The notes: generated by a model from the letters alone, not told the origin. Positions 1-8,434 are shown, counted from the first letter of the stretch. The stretch is DNA of 64,000 nucleotides from Bacillus sp. AFS029637 (GCF_002584985.1 NZ_NUPZ01000015.1:25307-89306); one strand, 5' to 3'. Numbers and translations: made by a program.

Positions 1-2
1 TC

Positions 3-83
3 GTAATCGGTTTTGCCTTCTATCCATTAATGAATCGTGATCAGAAAAAAAATGACGAAAAGAAAAACGAGCAAGTTGCATAA
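3..83 (+). CDS. C-terminal fragment of a truncated-by-window protein
   Basis: An open frame enters from the window edge and ends at TAA. Only 26 codons are visible: a short hydrophobic stretch followed by a charged Lys/Asp/Glu-rich tail. This composition fits the cytoplasmic tail of a multi-spanning transporter such as an MFS protein, but there is too little to name a family. It does not resemble the end of an ABC ATPase, so it is unlikely to be EcsA for the following EcsB-like gene. A strong terminator overlaps its stop codon, so it is the last gene of its unit. Confidence 0.5.
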   Translation, partial: VIGFAFYPLMNRDQKKNDEKKNEQVA

Positions 84-102
84 CGCAATTTGCTCGTTTT
101 TT
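64..102 (+). terminator. Rho-independent terminator
   Basis: An inverted repeat (AAACGAGCAA pairing with TTGCTCGTTT) followed by a T-run spans the stop codon of the partial first gene. Confidence 0.85.
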
Positions 103-143
103 CTTTTATAAAACATATATAATAGAACAAAGAGGTGAAAAAC

Positions 144-1343
144 ATGTCAATCGAATCATTATGGAGCAGTCGCTTCCAACAACATATTCAAAATATCATT
201 ACATACTTTGCACGTATGATTAACGGTTTACTATATAGCTTCATCTTCGCTTCCTGTATAGGCGCTTACTATTACGCAAAGTTTCTTAAAACAGCTCCTT
301 CTAAAGGAGTATCCTTATTGTTTATTACAATCGTCCTAACCGGGGTTATATCGAGATGCCCGATACGAACATTTATCCAAAAGCCTGATGCTGTCTATTT
401 ACTGGCACTAGAAGAGAAGTTAACTTCTTATTTCAAAAAGTCTCTTCTATATAATTACATCATTCAGCTTTTCCCATTATTATTTACGTTCCTCATTCTC
501 GTACCAATTGCACTGCAAGCATTGCAATTAACTGTACCTTTTTTATGTACAATCTTTATCGTTTTAATGATTACGAAAGCTTGGAATATGTACATACATT
601 GGATGTGGCGTGATAGTGATGAAAAAAGCATATGGTTTATCATTCGTATTGCTTGTAACGCACTTATCATTTACATGCTGTTTTATACAGCAAATGTAAT
701 CATATTAGGTGGATTACTTTTACTTCTCGCTTTCTTACTTCTATATACGAAAAAACAACCGACAAAACGAATACCGTGGGAGTACATAATCGAGCAAGAA
801 GAAAAAATGGACATACGTTTTTATCAATTCGCTAGCATCTTCACCGATGTGCCGCAACTAAAAAAACAAGTAAACAGCAGAAAATGGCTTACGAATTGGA
901 TTGAACCTTTACTACATAAAAAACACGCTACTTTCTTCTATTTACATACACTATCGTTTTTACGTGGGAATGATTATTTCGGTATATATATTCGTTTAAG
1001 TATAATCGGTGCCTTCGCCTTATATTTTATACCGAACATATATGTAAAAGGTGCTATCGCTTATATCGTCCTATATATGATTTCCATGCAGCTTCGTTCT
1101 CTGTGGAAATATTTTTCAGGAAATATTATTGTAGCATTGTATCCAATTAATACTGAAGAAAGAATGAAGCAATTTCTTAGCTTAATTTTCATATTAATAA
1201 GCATTCAATTAATTGTTTTTTCAGCTGTTGTACTCGTTGCTACAGGACAAGTTCTACATAGTGTTATCATTATGATTGCCGGATTACTCTGGATCAAATT
1301 TATTATTGTACCAAAAACGAAGAAACGAATTTCCTCGTTTTAA
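144..1343 (+). CDS. EcsB-like ABC transporter permease
   Basis: This 399-residue integral membrane protein has its hydrophobic segments in two clusters, residues about 20-210 and 285-395, separated by a hydrophilic loop. Length and layout match the EcsB family, about 400 residues, the membrane partner of the EcsA ATPase that affects secretion and regulated proteolysis in Bacillus. I chose the ATG at 144 over an upstream GTG because AGAGGTG sits at the correct distance from it. No EcsA ATPase is visible next to it: upstream is a terminator and downstream is a divergent MFS gene. It may be an orphan paralogue whose ATPase is encoded elsewhere. The family call is by overall resemblance. Confidence 0.7.
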   Translation: MSIESLWSSRFQQHIQNIITYFARMINGLLYSFIFASCIGAYYYAKFLKTAPSKGVSLLFITIVLTGVISRCPIRTFIQKPDAVYLLALEEKLTSYFKKSLLYNYIIQLFPLLFTFLILVPIALQALQLTVPFLCTIFIVLMITKAWNMYIHWMWRDSDEKSIWFIIRIACNALIIYMLFYTANVIILGGLLLLLAFLLLYTKKQPTKRIPWEYIIEQEEKMDIRFYQFASIFTDVPQLKKQVNSRKWLTNWIEPLLHKKHATFFYLHTLSFLRGNDYFGIYIRLSIIGAFALYFIPNIYVKGAIAYIVLYMISMQLRSLWKYFSGNIIVALYPINTEERMKQFLSLIFILISIQLIVFSAVVLVATGQVLHSVIIMIAGLLWIKFIIVPKTKKRISSF

Positions 1344-1345
1344 CG

Positions 1346-1378
1346 AAAAGGAGGCTGTACATAGCAGCCTCTTTTTTT
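1346..1378 (+). terminator. Rho-independent terminator after the EcsB-like gene
   Basis: GAGGCTG pairs with CAGCCTC and a run of seven T follows. Confidence 0.85.
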
Positions 1379-1465
1379 CGTCGCCAAATTTAGCTGAAGT
1401 TGATCCCTTTTAAAAATCATATAAAAAGCGAGCCCCATTATCACCGATTCGCTTTCCATATAGTT

Positions 1466-2722
1466 TTATCCAATCTGAGAAATCTCCCCCTCATACTTCT
1501 CTTTCCCTATCGCCTTCATAAATAATACAATACTGCTCATACCCACGATAAAGTACAGAGCACTCATGCCCCAAGATGCAAGAAACGAGCCAATCATAAC
1601 ACCTAATGCACCGTTCATTTTGGCCACTTGAAAGACCATCCCATTAATCGCCATATAAGAACCTCGCGCCTCGTTTGGCACCATATCTGCCATAATAGAT
1701 TGACGTACTGGTACATACATCATCTCGCCTACCGTTTGGAAAAGCCCTGCGACTAATAAGATCCATAAACTATTGCTCGTTCCGAGTATTGTAAATCCAA
1801 TTGTATAAATGAATAAGCCTACATATAAAATTTTCAAATCATTGAAGCGTTTCAGCATTTTAATAAGAAGCGCTGAACATAACACAACTAAAATTGTATT
1901 CTCTGCAGAAATCCAGCTCAGCATGCGAATACCTGTTAAATCAAACGTGAAACCATTCCCAAATAAAAAGTGCACCGTTTCAAATTCCTTCTGCAAACGC
2001 ACCCCTAAATAATTATTTATTTGAAACTCTAACGATAATGTACATATACTCGCTGCACAAAAAATTAAAAACGCCCTGTCTTTCATCACAACCTTATAAC
2101 TATCTGCCATATCTTTTAATACGTTCTTCTTCTCTACAGTTTTTCGCGCTACATACACTTCTTCCATATACACAGCCATCACATATAAAGTAATAACTGC
2201 AACAAGCGTTAACACGATAAACAGTTGTAATCTATAGTTCTCAAATAGTAGTCCACCAAATATTGCTCCAATCGCAATTGATAAATTAATAGCCCAGTAA
2301 TTAATGCTGTACATCACTTTTCGATTTTCAGGCGTACTCACATCAATTAACATTGCCTCTGTCGCTGGGTTCATAAGTCCAGATCCTAAACTATTCACTA
2401 ACATAAATACAAATGTTAACCACGGGGAATCTACATAGTCTGAGTTTGCAATCCCCATACAAGCAATGGAAACGACTTGTATACTTTGGCCGATAATCAT
2501 CACTTTTTTACGACCGAGCCGATCTCCAACATACCCACCATATAAGCCAATAATTAATGAAGCTAACACATTGATTAGCAATAAAGCACCAGCAAGCGCA
2601 CTACCTAACTTGATTGAAAAATAAATCGCCATAAATGGAAAAATCATTGTGGACACAGTACGTGTTAAAAATGAAGTTATAATTCTAATTTTTATATTTC
2701 GATGCATACTCCAAAATCCCAT
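1466..2722 (-). CDS. MFS transporter (drug or sugar efflux type)
   Basis: This 418-residue protein has about 12 predicted membrane helices and an MFS loop 2-3 signature near residue 65 (GDRLGRKK). It belongs to the YfcJ/MDR-like MFS exporters. The ATG is preceded by AAGGAGGGGG. It is transcribed divergently from the SgrR-type regulator 107 bp away. In enterobacteria SgrR sits next to the sugar efflux pump SetA, so the pairing suggests this MFS protein may be the target of that regulator. The substrate is not deducible from sequence. Confidence 0.85.
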   Translation of the reverse strand: MGFWSMHRNIKIRIITSFLTRTVSTMIFPFMAIYFSIKLGSALAGALLLINVLASLIIGLYGGYVGDRLGRKKVMIIGQSIQVVSIACMGIANSDYVDSPWLTFVFMLVNSLGSGLMNPATEAMLIDVSTPENRKVMYSINYWAINLSIAIGAIFGGLLFENYRLQLFIVLTLVAVITLYVMAVYMEEVYVARKTVEKKNVLKDMADSYKVVMKDRAFLIFCAASICTLSLEFQINNYLGVRLQKEFETVHFLFGNGFTFDLTGIRMLSWISAENTILVVLCSALLIKMLKRFNDLKILYVGLFIYTIGFTILGTSNSLWILLVAGLFQTVGEMMYVPVRQSIMADMVPNEARGSYMAINGMVFQVAKMNGALGVMIGSFLASWGMSALYFIVGMSSIVLFMKAIGKEKYEGEISQIG

Positions 2723-2829
2723 TGTTTCCCCCTCCTTATGCTTACTTATTTTACTTTGAAAAAGAGGAAGAAAAAGGTTAGAATATTCTAAAGAGTTTCC
2801 CCTTTTATGAAAGAAGGAAGTGTATACGC

Positions 2830-4569
2830 ATGAAGATTATGGACTATTACATTCGTTTACGATTACATGCACAAGATCAACAACATATACGAATTAGCTT
2901 ACAAGAATTAGCGGATATTTTATATTGCAGTACGAAAAACGTAAAAATTGTATTAAGGAAAATGAGTGAAGAACAATTAATTCGCTGGACTCCAGGGCGA
3001 GGTCGTGGGAATAAAACAGAAATTATATTTATACATAGTTTCATAGAAGCAGTTGAATCTTATACAGATGAACTATTGGCACAAGAAAAATTAAAGGATG
3101 TCTTTCTTCTTTTAAAGGAGCCCCTGCCTCCTACACTTCACAAGAACATTGAAGGTAAACTCCATCATCATTTTGGCTATGAACCTTCAAATGATATGTA
3201 CGACATTTTAAAAATTCCAATATCAAGAAAAGTAATGCCGCTGGATCCCGCTTTTGCGGCTGTTACAACAGAGAGCCATCTTACGAGTCAAATTTTTGAT
3301 ACATTAGTCGTTTATAACGATATTACCGAAAAAATGGAGCCACACATTGCACATACGTGGGAATTAAGTGCAGACAGGCTTACATGGACGTTCTATTTAC
3401 GAAAAGATATACATTTTCATAACGAAACAGTTTTAACTTCTAAAGATGTTCAATTTTCATTTGAAAGATTAAAGCAAGTTCACTCTCCTTTCGAATGGTT
3501 AACAGAAGAGATTGTTCAAATTGAAACACCATCACCACTGCAAATTCGATTCCATTTAGCAAAACCGAATTCATTTTTCTTACATTATGTAAGTTCCATG
3601 CAGCTCGCCATTTTACCGCTTGATGCGAGTATTCAAAATCACCACTACATAGGGACTGGACCTTTCAAACTTGCTCATTACTCTGAAGATAATATCGTAC
3701 TCGAAGCATTCACCCATTATTTTAAAGAGCGTGCATTATTAGACCGTATTGAATTTTGGGGTATTCCTGATCACGTGCAAGTAGATGCTGATTATGAGCT
3801 GCCAAATGAAGAGGAAGATGACAGACACGACATACAAATAGAAGAAATAGGCTGTATTTATGCTGGCTTCAACTTTACAAAACCTGGTCCGCATCACGAC
3901 ATTTATTTTCGTAAAGCTTGGAGAGAAATATATGATGTTGAAACGATACTTCATAACATAGAAGGCAGACGAACAATTGCTGCTTCAAGCTTTTTCCCTG
4001 AAAGAAGCCGCCAAACTCCTAAAAGATCCTACTCTTTAGAAAAAGCGAAAGAGTATTTGAAAAAGAGCAACTATAACGGAGAGACGATACATATTTATTT
4101 CTTCGCATTTAAAGATAGTGAAAATGATGCAGAATTCCTAAAAGAACAGTGCGAAAGTTTAGGTATACAAGTAGAACTTCATCCATTTCTCGTTTCCGAT
4201 TATACGAATCGTTCTATCGATCAACATGCCGATATTATTTTAATGGGAGAAGTATTTGCTACCAATCATGAAATTGCATTCTTAAATGTATTTAAAAATA
4301 AAAGCTGCTTCGTAAGCCGGTTCATGGACCCGCACTATGAAAAACAAATTAACTGTTTGCTAGATACATTTTTACTAGAAGAAAATAAAGAAAAGCGTTA
4401 TGAACTCATGTATGAGATTGAAGAGTTTTTACAAGAAGAACACATCATTTTATTTAACTATCACGTTTTAAAAAGAAAAACATATCCTTCTTCTTTGAAA
4501 AACGTAACAATTGATTCATTCGGTTGGGCGAATTTTGCGAAGTTATGGATACAACCATCTCTGCAATAA
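2830..4569 (+). CDS. SgrR-family transcriptional regulator with solute-binding domain
   Basis: The protein has 579 residues. Residues about 1-115 resemble the SgrR N-terminal winged helix. Residues about 155-560 resemble the family 5 extracellular solute-binding (oligopeptide/nickel binding) fold, with motifs such as TGPFKLAHYSED and the QIFDTLV region. There is no signal peptide, so the binding domain acts in the cytosol as a ligand sensor, as in E. coli SgrR. GAAGGAAG precedes the ATG. The gene is divergent from an MFS exporter, fitting ligand-controlled efflux. An SgrS-like small RNA was looked for in the 107-bp gap and not recognised. Confidence 0.85.
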   Translation: MKIMDYYIRLRLHAQDQQHIRISLQELADILYCSTKNVKIVLRKMSEEQLIRWTPGRGRGNKTEIIFIHSFIEAVESYTDELLAQEKLKDVFLLLKEPLPPTLHKNIEGKLHHHFGYEPSNDMYDILKIPISRKVMPLDPAFAAVTTESHLTSQIFDTLVVYNDITEKMEPHIAHTWELSADRLTWTFYLRKDIHFHNETVLTSKDVQFSFERLKQVHSPFEWLTEEIVQIETPSPLQIRFHLAKPNSFFLHYVSSMQLAILPLDASIQNHHYIGTGPFKLAHYSEDNIVLEAFTHYFKERALLDRIEFWGIPDHVQVDADYELPNEEEDDRHDIQIEEIGCIYAGFNFTKPGPHHDIYFRKAWREIYDVETILHNIEGRRTIAASSFFPERSRQTPKRSYSLEKAKEYLKKSNYNGETIHIYFFAFKDSENDAEFLKEQCESLGIQVELHPFLVSDYTNRSIDQHADIILMGEVFATNHEIAFLNVFKNKSCFVSRFMDPHYEKQINCLLDTFLLEENKEKRYELMYEIEEFLQEEHIILFNYHVLKRKTYPSSLKNVTIDSFGWANFAKLWIQPSLQ

Positions 4570-4578
4570 CATACAAAA

Positions 4579-4603
4579 AAGCCCCTTACAAAAAGGGGCT
4601 TCT
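4579..4603. terminator. Bidirectional terminator between converging genes
   Basis: AAGCCCCTT and AAGGGGCTT form a stem between the SgrR-type gene and the MFS gene on the other strand. A and T runs flank it on both sides. Confidence 0.8.
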
Positions 4604-4627
4604 CGCTAATTATTTACTCTCATCTCA

Positions 4628-5830
4628 TTACTTCGCTAAACTTTCAGCTAGCTGCTTCTCTCTCCACATAAATGTAATTCCGAGACCAACTATTAAAACA
4701 ACGCCTGAAAAAGCGTATGGGTAATGAATATTTATATCAAATAATATTCCGCCCATCGCTGGTCCTGCGATATTTCCTAAACTCGTATACGTCGAGTTCA
4801 TACCAGCAACGAACCCTTGCTCTTTTCCAGCTGCTTTTGATAAAAACGTCGTTAACGCTGGACGTAGTAAATCAAATGCTAAGAAAATAAAACAAGTAAC
4901 GAGAAGTACAATCCAATAATTAAAGACTATAGTTGATACGAACGCTAACACTGCACCTACAATTAAACATATTTGAATTAAAACTTTTTCGCCAAATATG
5001 TCTACCAATTTTCCAAACATAAATACTTGCACAACTACCCCAAAGATGGAACTAATCGTAATAATTGCCGCAATATCTTTCGGTGTGAAACCAAATTTAT
5101 GATCAGAAAACAGACTAAATACCGTTTCATATGCTGATAAACCGAATGCGAGTACAAATACAATAATAAATGCGATTGCATACATTGGATTTAATGATTT
5201 CTTTAAATCTCCAATAAAACTCGATTCTTTCGTATTAGAAGAAATTTCTGCAATTTGTTCTTTCGTTAACGGCTCTTTCAAAATAAAGATCGAAATCACA
5301 CATGCTACAAAGGCTATAATTGCTGCTACGAAGAACGGCACACGTATACCGTATTCTGCAATAAACCCGCCGATTCCAGGTCCTATAATAAAGCCGGTAC
5401 TAATAGCCGCAGATAAATATCCCATCGCCTTTGGACGTTCTTTAATAGATGTAATATCCGCAACATACGCCGTAACACCAGGCATAATAAACGCAGCACT
5501 AATTCCGCCTAACACCCTCGCTGCATAGAGCATCCATACATCTTTTCCTAATCCAAACAGAAGCTCTGAAACACCAAAAATAAATAATCCAATGATGATC
5601 ATTTTCTTCCTACCGTAAAGGTCAACCCATCGGCCTGTAATAGGTGAAGCAATAAGCTGAGCCATTGCAAAAACTGCAACGAGATACCCCATCGTCTTCC
5701 CTGTTAAACCCATATCATTCATAAAGGACGGCATAACCGGAATGATTAATCCAATCCCTAAAAAAGCGATAAATATATTACTCAAAAGAATGACCAATAC
5801 CATCTTTTGTTCTTTTATCGGTTTATTCAC
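4628..5830 (-). CDS. MFS multidrug/tetracycline-type efflux transporter
   Basis: This 400-residue protein has about 12 membrane helices. It shows the MFS motif A (GRWVDLYGRKK) near residue 65 and antiporter motif C (GPGIGG), so it belongs to the DHA1 drug:H+ antiporter group (TetA/NorA-like). I chose the GTG at 5828-5830 because GAAGAGGTG lies just upstream; a longer in-frame start at 5932 would add an unrelated hydrophilic stretch over repeat-derived sequence. A TetR-type operator lies upstream at 5979-5995 and the tetR gene is next, so local repression is likely. The inducer is unknown. Confidence 0.85.
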   Translation of the reverse strand: MNKPIKEQKMVLVILLSNIFIAFLGIGLIIPVMPSFMNDMGLTGKTMGYLVAVFAMAQLIASPITGRWVDLYGRKKMIIIGLFIFGVSELLFGLGKDVWMLYAARVLGGISAAFIMPGVTAYVADITSIKERPKAMGYLSAAISTGFIIGPGIGGFIAEYGIRVPFFVAAIIAFVACVISIFILKEPLTKEQIAEISSNTKESSFIGDLKKSLNPMYAIAFIIVFVLAFGLSAYETVFSLFSDHKFGFTPKDIAAIITISSIFGVVVQVFMFGKLVDIFGEKVLIQICLIVGAVLAFVSTIVFNYWIVLLVTCFIFLAFDLLRPALTTFLSKAAGKEQGFVAGMNSTYTSLGNIAGPAMGGILFDINIHYPYAFSGVVLIVGLGITFMWREKQLAESLAK

Positions 5831-5880
5831 TTTTAACACCTCTTCCCGCAAGTTCCTCTCAAAATAATGCCCTAGAAGTT

Positions 5881-5949
5881 TTTTCTTTACCCTGTTATTC
5901 GTGGGCTCATAATAAATGGAGACGGCTCTCACTTATTAAAGTTTCACTC
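5881..5949 (-). repeat. Degenerate bcr-like intergenic repeat fragment
   Basis: Read on the minus strand it starts AGTGAAACTTTAATAAGTG, matching the first 20 bases of the better copies at 15011-15107 and 8301-8410. The remainder has diverged. It sits in the leader between the operator and the MFS start codon. Confidence 0.45.
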
Positions 5950-5978
5950 TCTCCTTCAACACATACATAAGTATTAGA

Positions 5979-5995
5979 TGAATGACTATCATTCA
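5979..5995. promoter_or_regulatory. TetR-type operator upstream of the MFS gene
   Basis: TGAATGA-CTA-TCATTCA is a perfect 7-bp inverted repeat. The same half-sites recur at 6642-6658 before tetR and, slightly altered, at 7430-7448 and 7561-7579 before the SMR pair. Confidence 0.8.
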
Positions 5996-6040
5996 GTTTT
6001 CCTCAAAAATGAACCCACCTTTTCAGACAGGTTCATCCCA

Positions 6041-6619
6041 CTATTTCTTTATATGTAGTGCATGTGTTAAAAAATCTAGTACTTCTGCCTTTTGTAGTTC
6101 GACTTGCTCATCATCTTTATGATCATATAAATACACTTGTTCTGCTGCTGATTCAACAAGGGCGATAAATAACTTCGCTGTTCGCTCTGCGTGAACCGAA
6201 TCACGAATTTCACCAGTTTCTTTCGCCTCACTTAAAAATTCGCTTAGCCACATATAGAGAGGCTCATACACAGCTTCCCATTCTTTTATATGTTCTGTAG
6301 ATGCAAGACCCGCATACATTAAAGCTTGTATTTCACGATATTCCGCTATAAAGTTAAACACTGCATCTATTACTTGCGCAACTTTACTTGAAAAAGGTGC
6401 ATCGTTCTGTACTTTTTCTTTCACTGCAAGTATCATCTTTTCAACCATCACTTCTGCTATTGCAGGCATAACAGATAACTTAGAAGGAAAATATAAATAG
6501 AAAGTTCCTTGTGCAATGCCAGCCAATTTCACGATATCAGAAATCTTCGTTTTTTCAACACCCTTTTCCTGAAACACTTCAATAGCTGCATAGACAATTT
6601 TTTCTTTTTTATTCATCAT
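6041..6619 (-). CDS. TetR-family transcriptional repressor
   Basis: This 192-residue protein has an N-terminal TetR helix-turn-helix at about residues 8-52 (ISDIVKLAGIAQGTFYLYF) and a variable helical ligand-binding domain after it. Two in-frame ATGs occur in tandem; the second, at 6616, has slightly better spacing from AAAGGG. It lies between an MFS exporter and an SMR pair on the same strand. Near-identical palindromes precede all three units, so it probably represses itself and both efflux systems. Its own promoter overlaps the operator. Confidence 0.9.
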   Translation of the reverse strand: MMNKKEKIVYAAIEVFQEKGVEKTKISDIVKLAGIAQGTFYLYFPSKLSVMPAIAEVMVEKMILAVKEKVQNDAPFSSKVAQVIDAVFNFIAEYREIQALMYAGLASTEHIKEWEAVYEPLYMWLSEFLSEAKETGEIRDSVHAERTAKLFIALVESAAEQVYLYDHKDDEQVELQKAEVLDFLTHALHIKK

Positions 6620-6641
6620 CTAAACCCTTTCACACACGTAT

Positions 6642-6687
6642 TGAATGACTGTCATTCATTTTATAAAATAACTAGCTGTACTGTCAA
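6642..6687 (-). promoter_or_regulatory. tetR promoter with embedded operator
   Basis: On the minus strand TTGACA (complement of 6682-6687), a 16-bp spacer and TATAAA (6660-6665) form a sigma-A-like promoter. The operator TGAATGA-CTG-TCATTCA at 6642-6658 lies directly downstream of the -10, which fits autorepression. Confidence 0.75.
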
Positions 6688-6754
6688 TTATTGTGCACTT
6701 TTCATACGAAAAATCTCCCAACAAATCGTTAGGAGATACAGTGAAATTATATCT

Positions 6755-7069
6755 TTACGAAAGAGCCTTTAATCCCGTCACACCGCATACAATAAGAGCG
6801 ACACTAATAATACGTGCCTTACTTTTCGATTCACCAAATAAGAACATATTTAATAAAACAGCACCTGCTGTTCCAATACCAATCCAAACCGCATACGCAA
6901 CACTTACTTGTAAAAATAAGAAAGATGTGTACAGGAATCCGAAGGAAGTTGCAAATCCACCTATATAAATCACCCCGTTGGCTAACGTCTTATCTTTACT
7001 ATACATTTTAAGTCCTATCACACCGACTACTTCACTAATTGCAGCACAAAATACGAAAAACCATCCCAT
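6755..7069 (-). CDS. SMR-family efflux subunit (second of pair)
   Basis: This 104-residue protein has four membrane helices and the SMR signature: an acidic residue in helix 1 (AAISEVVGVIGLK, Glu near 13) and the VAYAVWIGIG motif near residue 57. It follows the other SMR gene by only two bases, as in paired heteromeric systems such as YkkC-YkkD of B. subtilis. Both subunits are expected to export cationic compounds together. Control is probably by the TetR operator upstream of the pair. Confidence 0.9.
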   Translation of the reverse strand: MGWFFVFCAAISEVVGVIGLKMYSKDKTLANGVIYIGGFATSFGFLYTSFLFLQVSVAYAVWIGIGTAGAVLLNMFLFGESKSKARIISVALIVCGVTGLKALS

Positions 7070-7071
7070 CT

Positions 7072-7416
7072 TTAAGCAGCTCCTTCCATAGTTTCTTCTT
7101 TATTATCAGCTAACTTTAAACCAATAACGCCAGCTACAACCATCACGATAAAGAATAGTTTTCCTACACTGAAACTCCCGCCAAAAAGGAATACATCCAT
7201 TAAGAAAGTGCCTACCGTACCAGCTCCGGCAAAGACAGCATATACCGTCCCTGTTGCAATATGTTCGCACGCTTTAGAAAGAAAGTGAAAATCAACAGCG
7301 ATAACTCCTACAATAATGACCCAATGCCACCAAGTATCGGCTTTATTAAAACCAAACACCCAAAAAATTTCAAAGATACATGTTAATATGACATATAACC
7401 AAGCTTTGTTTTTCAT
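7072..7416 (-). CDS. SMR-family efflux subunit (first of pair)
   Basis: This 114-residue protein has four membrane helices. Helix 1 contains the conserved acidic residue (CIFEIFWVFGF, Glu about 15), and a G-T-V-Y-A-V-F motif near residue 57 matches the SMR family. The GAGGTGG ribosome binding site lies just before the ATG, overlapping the downstream flank of an operator palindrome. It is the first gene of a two-gene unit, partner to the protein at 6755-7069. The pair resembles YkkCD, but the leader lacks a guanidine riboswitch. Confidence 0.9.
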   Translation of the reverse strand: MKNKAWLYVILTCIFEIFWVFGFNKADTWWHWVIIVGVIAVDFHFLSKACEHIATGTVYAVFAGAGTVGTFLMDVFLFGGSFSVGKLFFIVMVVAGVIGLKLADNKEETMEGAA

Positions 7417-7429
7417 ACTACCACCTCTT

Positions 7430-7448
7430 ATGACTGAATATCAGTCAT
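7430..7448. promoter_or_regulatory. TetR-type operator close to the SMR start codon
   Basis: ATGACTGA-ATA-TCAGTCAT is a perfect 8-bp inverted repeat in the 5' leader, about 14 bp before the first SMR start codon. Its half-site differs from the 5979 and 6642 copies by one base. Confidence 0.75.
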
Positions 7449-7560
7449 TTTTATTTTGAAAAATATACTCTTTCATCACTACTATATAAAAACAACTATC
7501 AACCTCATTTACCATTTTATTTATTCAATTACTAAACTAACTACATCCTTTTACATAAAA

Positions 7561-7613
7561 ATGACTGAACGTCATTCATATATACTGTACACAAATATTT
7601 TACAAACTGTCAA
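7561..7613 (-). promoter_or_regulatory. SMR operon promoter with TetR-type operator
   Basis: On the minus strand TTGACA (complement of 7608-7613), an 18-bp spacer and TACAGT (7584-7589) form a promoter. The palindrome ATGACTGA-ACG-TCATTCAT at 7561-7579 follows the -10. It is a hybrid of the two half-site variants. The 145-bp leader runs from here to the SMR gene and holds no other gene that I can support. Confidence 0.7.
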
Positions 7614-7722
7614 CGCCAAAAGATTCTTTAAAATTTTTTCATCTGATTGTATATTCCCTAATAATCTGTCAATAATGCTAGTAACATAATATTTTCTCCA
7701 TTCCCCCTTGGAGAGATCCCTT

Positions 7723-7758
7723 AAAAAGAGCAGTTAGCTTTTGCTAATCGCTCTTTTT
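7723..7758. terminator. Rho-independent terminator downstream of the MerR gene
   Basis: The stem AAAAAGAGC-GTTAGC / GCTAAT-GCTCTTTTT with a 4-base loop lies about 75 bp past the MerR stop codon on the minus strand. It also isolates the SMR promoter. Confidence 0.75.
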
Positions 7759-7830
7759 AATTTGTCCGTACACTACTCATAAATCAAATTCATTTTTCAT
7801 TACGTAACAAGGAACGGATGATTTTTTTAT

Positions 7831-8196
7831 CTATTTATTTTCCAAAGCAGCTTTATATGCAGTAATTTTATTTTCAAGCATCTTCTCTGTAATTACTAAG
7901 TTTTCTCTTTGAGTTTGAATAGATTTTTTATGATCTTCTAGCAATTGCAAACGAGCCCCGGCTGTATGCTCCCCTTCTATATATAATCTAGCGTATTCTC
8001 TTATTTTCGCTATCGGCATTTGTGTTTGTTTTAATTTCATTACAAACTGCAACCACTTTATATGTGACTCTTCATACATTCGATTCCCATTTGTATCGCG
8101 ATTTGCAATTAATATATTTTCCTTTTCATAATAACGTAATGTATGTGTGCTCATTCCTAATAATTTAGCTACCTCACTAATTGTGTACATACTCAT
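7831..8196 (-). CDS. MerR-family transcriptional regulator
   Basis: This 121-residue protein has an N-terminal MerR winged helix (TISEVAKLLGMSTHTLRYYE, residues about 4-24) and a C-terminal coiled coil. It has no cysteine cluster, so it is probably an AdhR/YyaN-like sensor of organic or aldehyde stress rather than a metal sensor. Two possible ATGs lie six bases apart at 8196 and 8190; GGAGG precedes both. It is divergent from an SDR gene, and the intervening promoter has the 19-bp spacer and dyad typical of MerR targets. Confidence 0.9.
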   Translation of the reverse strand: MSMYTISEVAKLLGMSTHTLRYYEKENILIANRDTNGNRMYEESHIKWLQFVMKLKQTQMPIAKIREYARLYIEGEHTAGARLQLLEDHKKSIQTQRENLVITEKMLENKITAYKAALENK

Positions 8197-8258
8197 ACTC
8201 CCTCCGCATGCGATTTATCCTCATATCTTTTACTGCCCTATCAAATTTATAAAAACAT

Positions 8259-8289
8259 TTGACTTAGAGTATACTCTAACAAATACAAT
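8259..8289 (+). promoter_or_regulatory. MerR-type promoter and operator for the SDR gene
   Basis: TTGACT at 8259-8264 and TACAAT at 8284-8289 are separated by 19 bp. The spacer contains the perfect 14-bp palindrome TAGAGTATACTCTA (8265-8278). An over-long spacer with a central dyad is the hallmark of MerR-activated promoters. Confidence 0.85.
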
Positions 8290-8300
8290 CTAACCATAAT

Positions 8301-8410
8301 AAAGTGAAACTTTAATCAGTGGGGGTTCTCTTCATCCCCCGCCTAACTTCTTTACTTTCACTGATTTTTGAGGTAGAGGTCTTACTGCCCGGCAAAAAGC
8401 TTGATAAATT
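8301..8410 (+). repeat. bcr-like intergenic repeat, copy A
   Basis: It begins AAAGTGAAACTTTAAT, then AGTGGGGG-TTCTCTTCAT-CCCCC, and near its end has CTTACTGCC and GATAAATT. The same blocks in the same order occur inverted at 15011-15107. It occupies the 5' leader between the MerR-type promoter and the SDR ribosome binding site. The family assignment to bcr repeats of the B. cereus group is from memory and not verified. Confidence 0.7.
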
Positions 8411-8434
8411 AATTTGAATTTAGGAGGATTTTAT

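Noticed and set aside
7417-7613. Guanidine-I (ykkC) riboswitch in front of the SMR pair
   Set aside because: Paired SMR genes in B. subtilis have one, but the conserved riboswitch blocks are absent here; TetR-type palindromes are found instead.
7456-7689. Open frame of 77 codons in the SMR leader region
   Set aside because: It covers the SMR promoter and operator on the opposite strand, has no ribosome binding site and an AT-driven composition.
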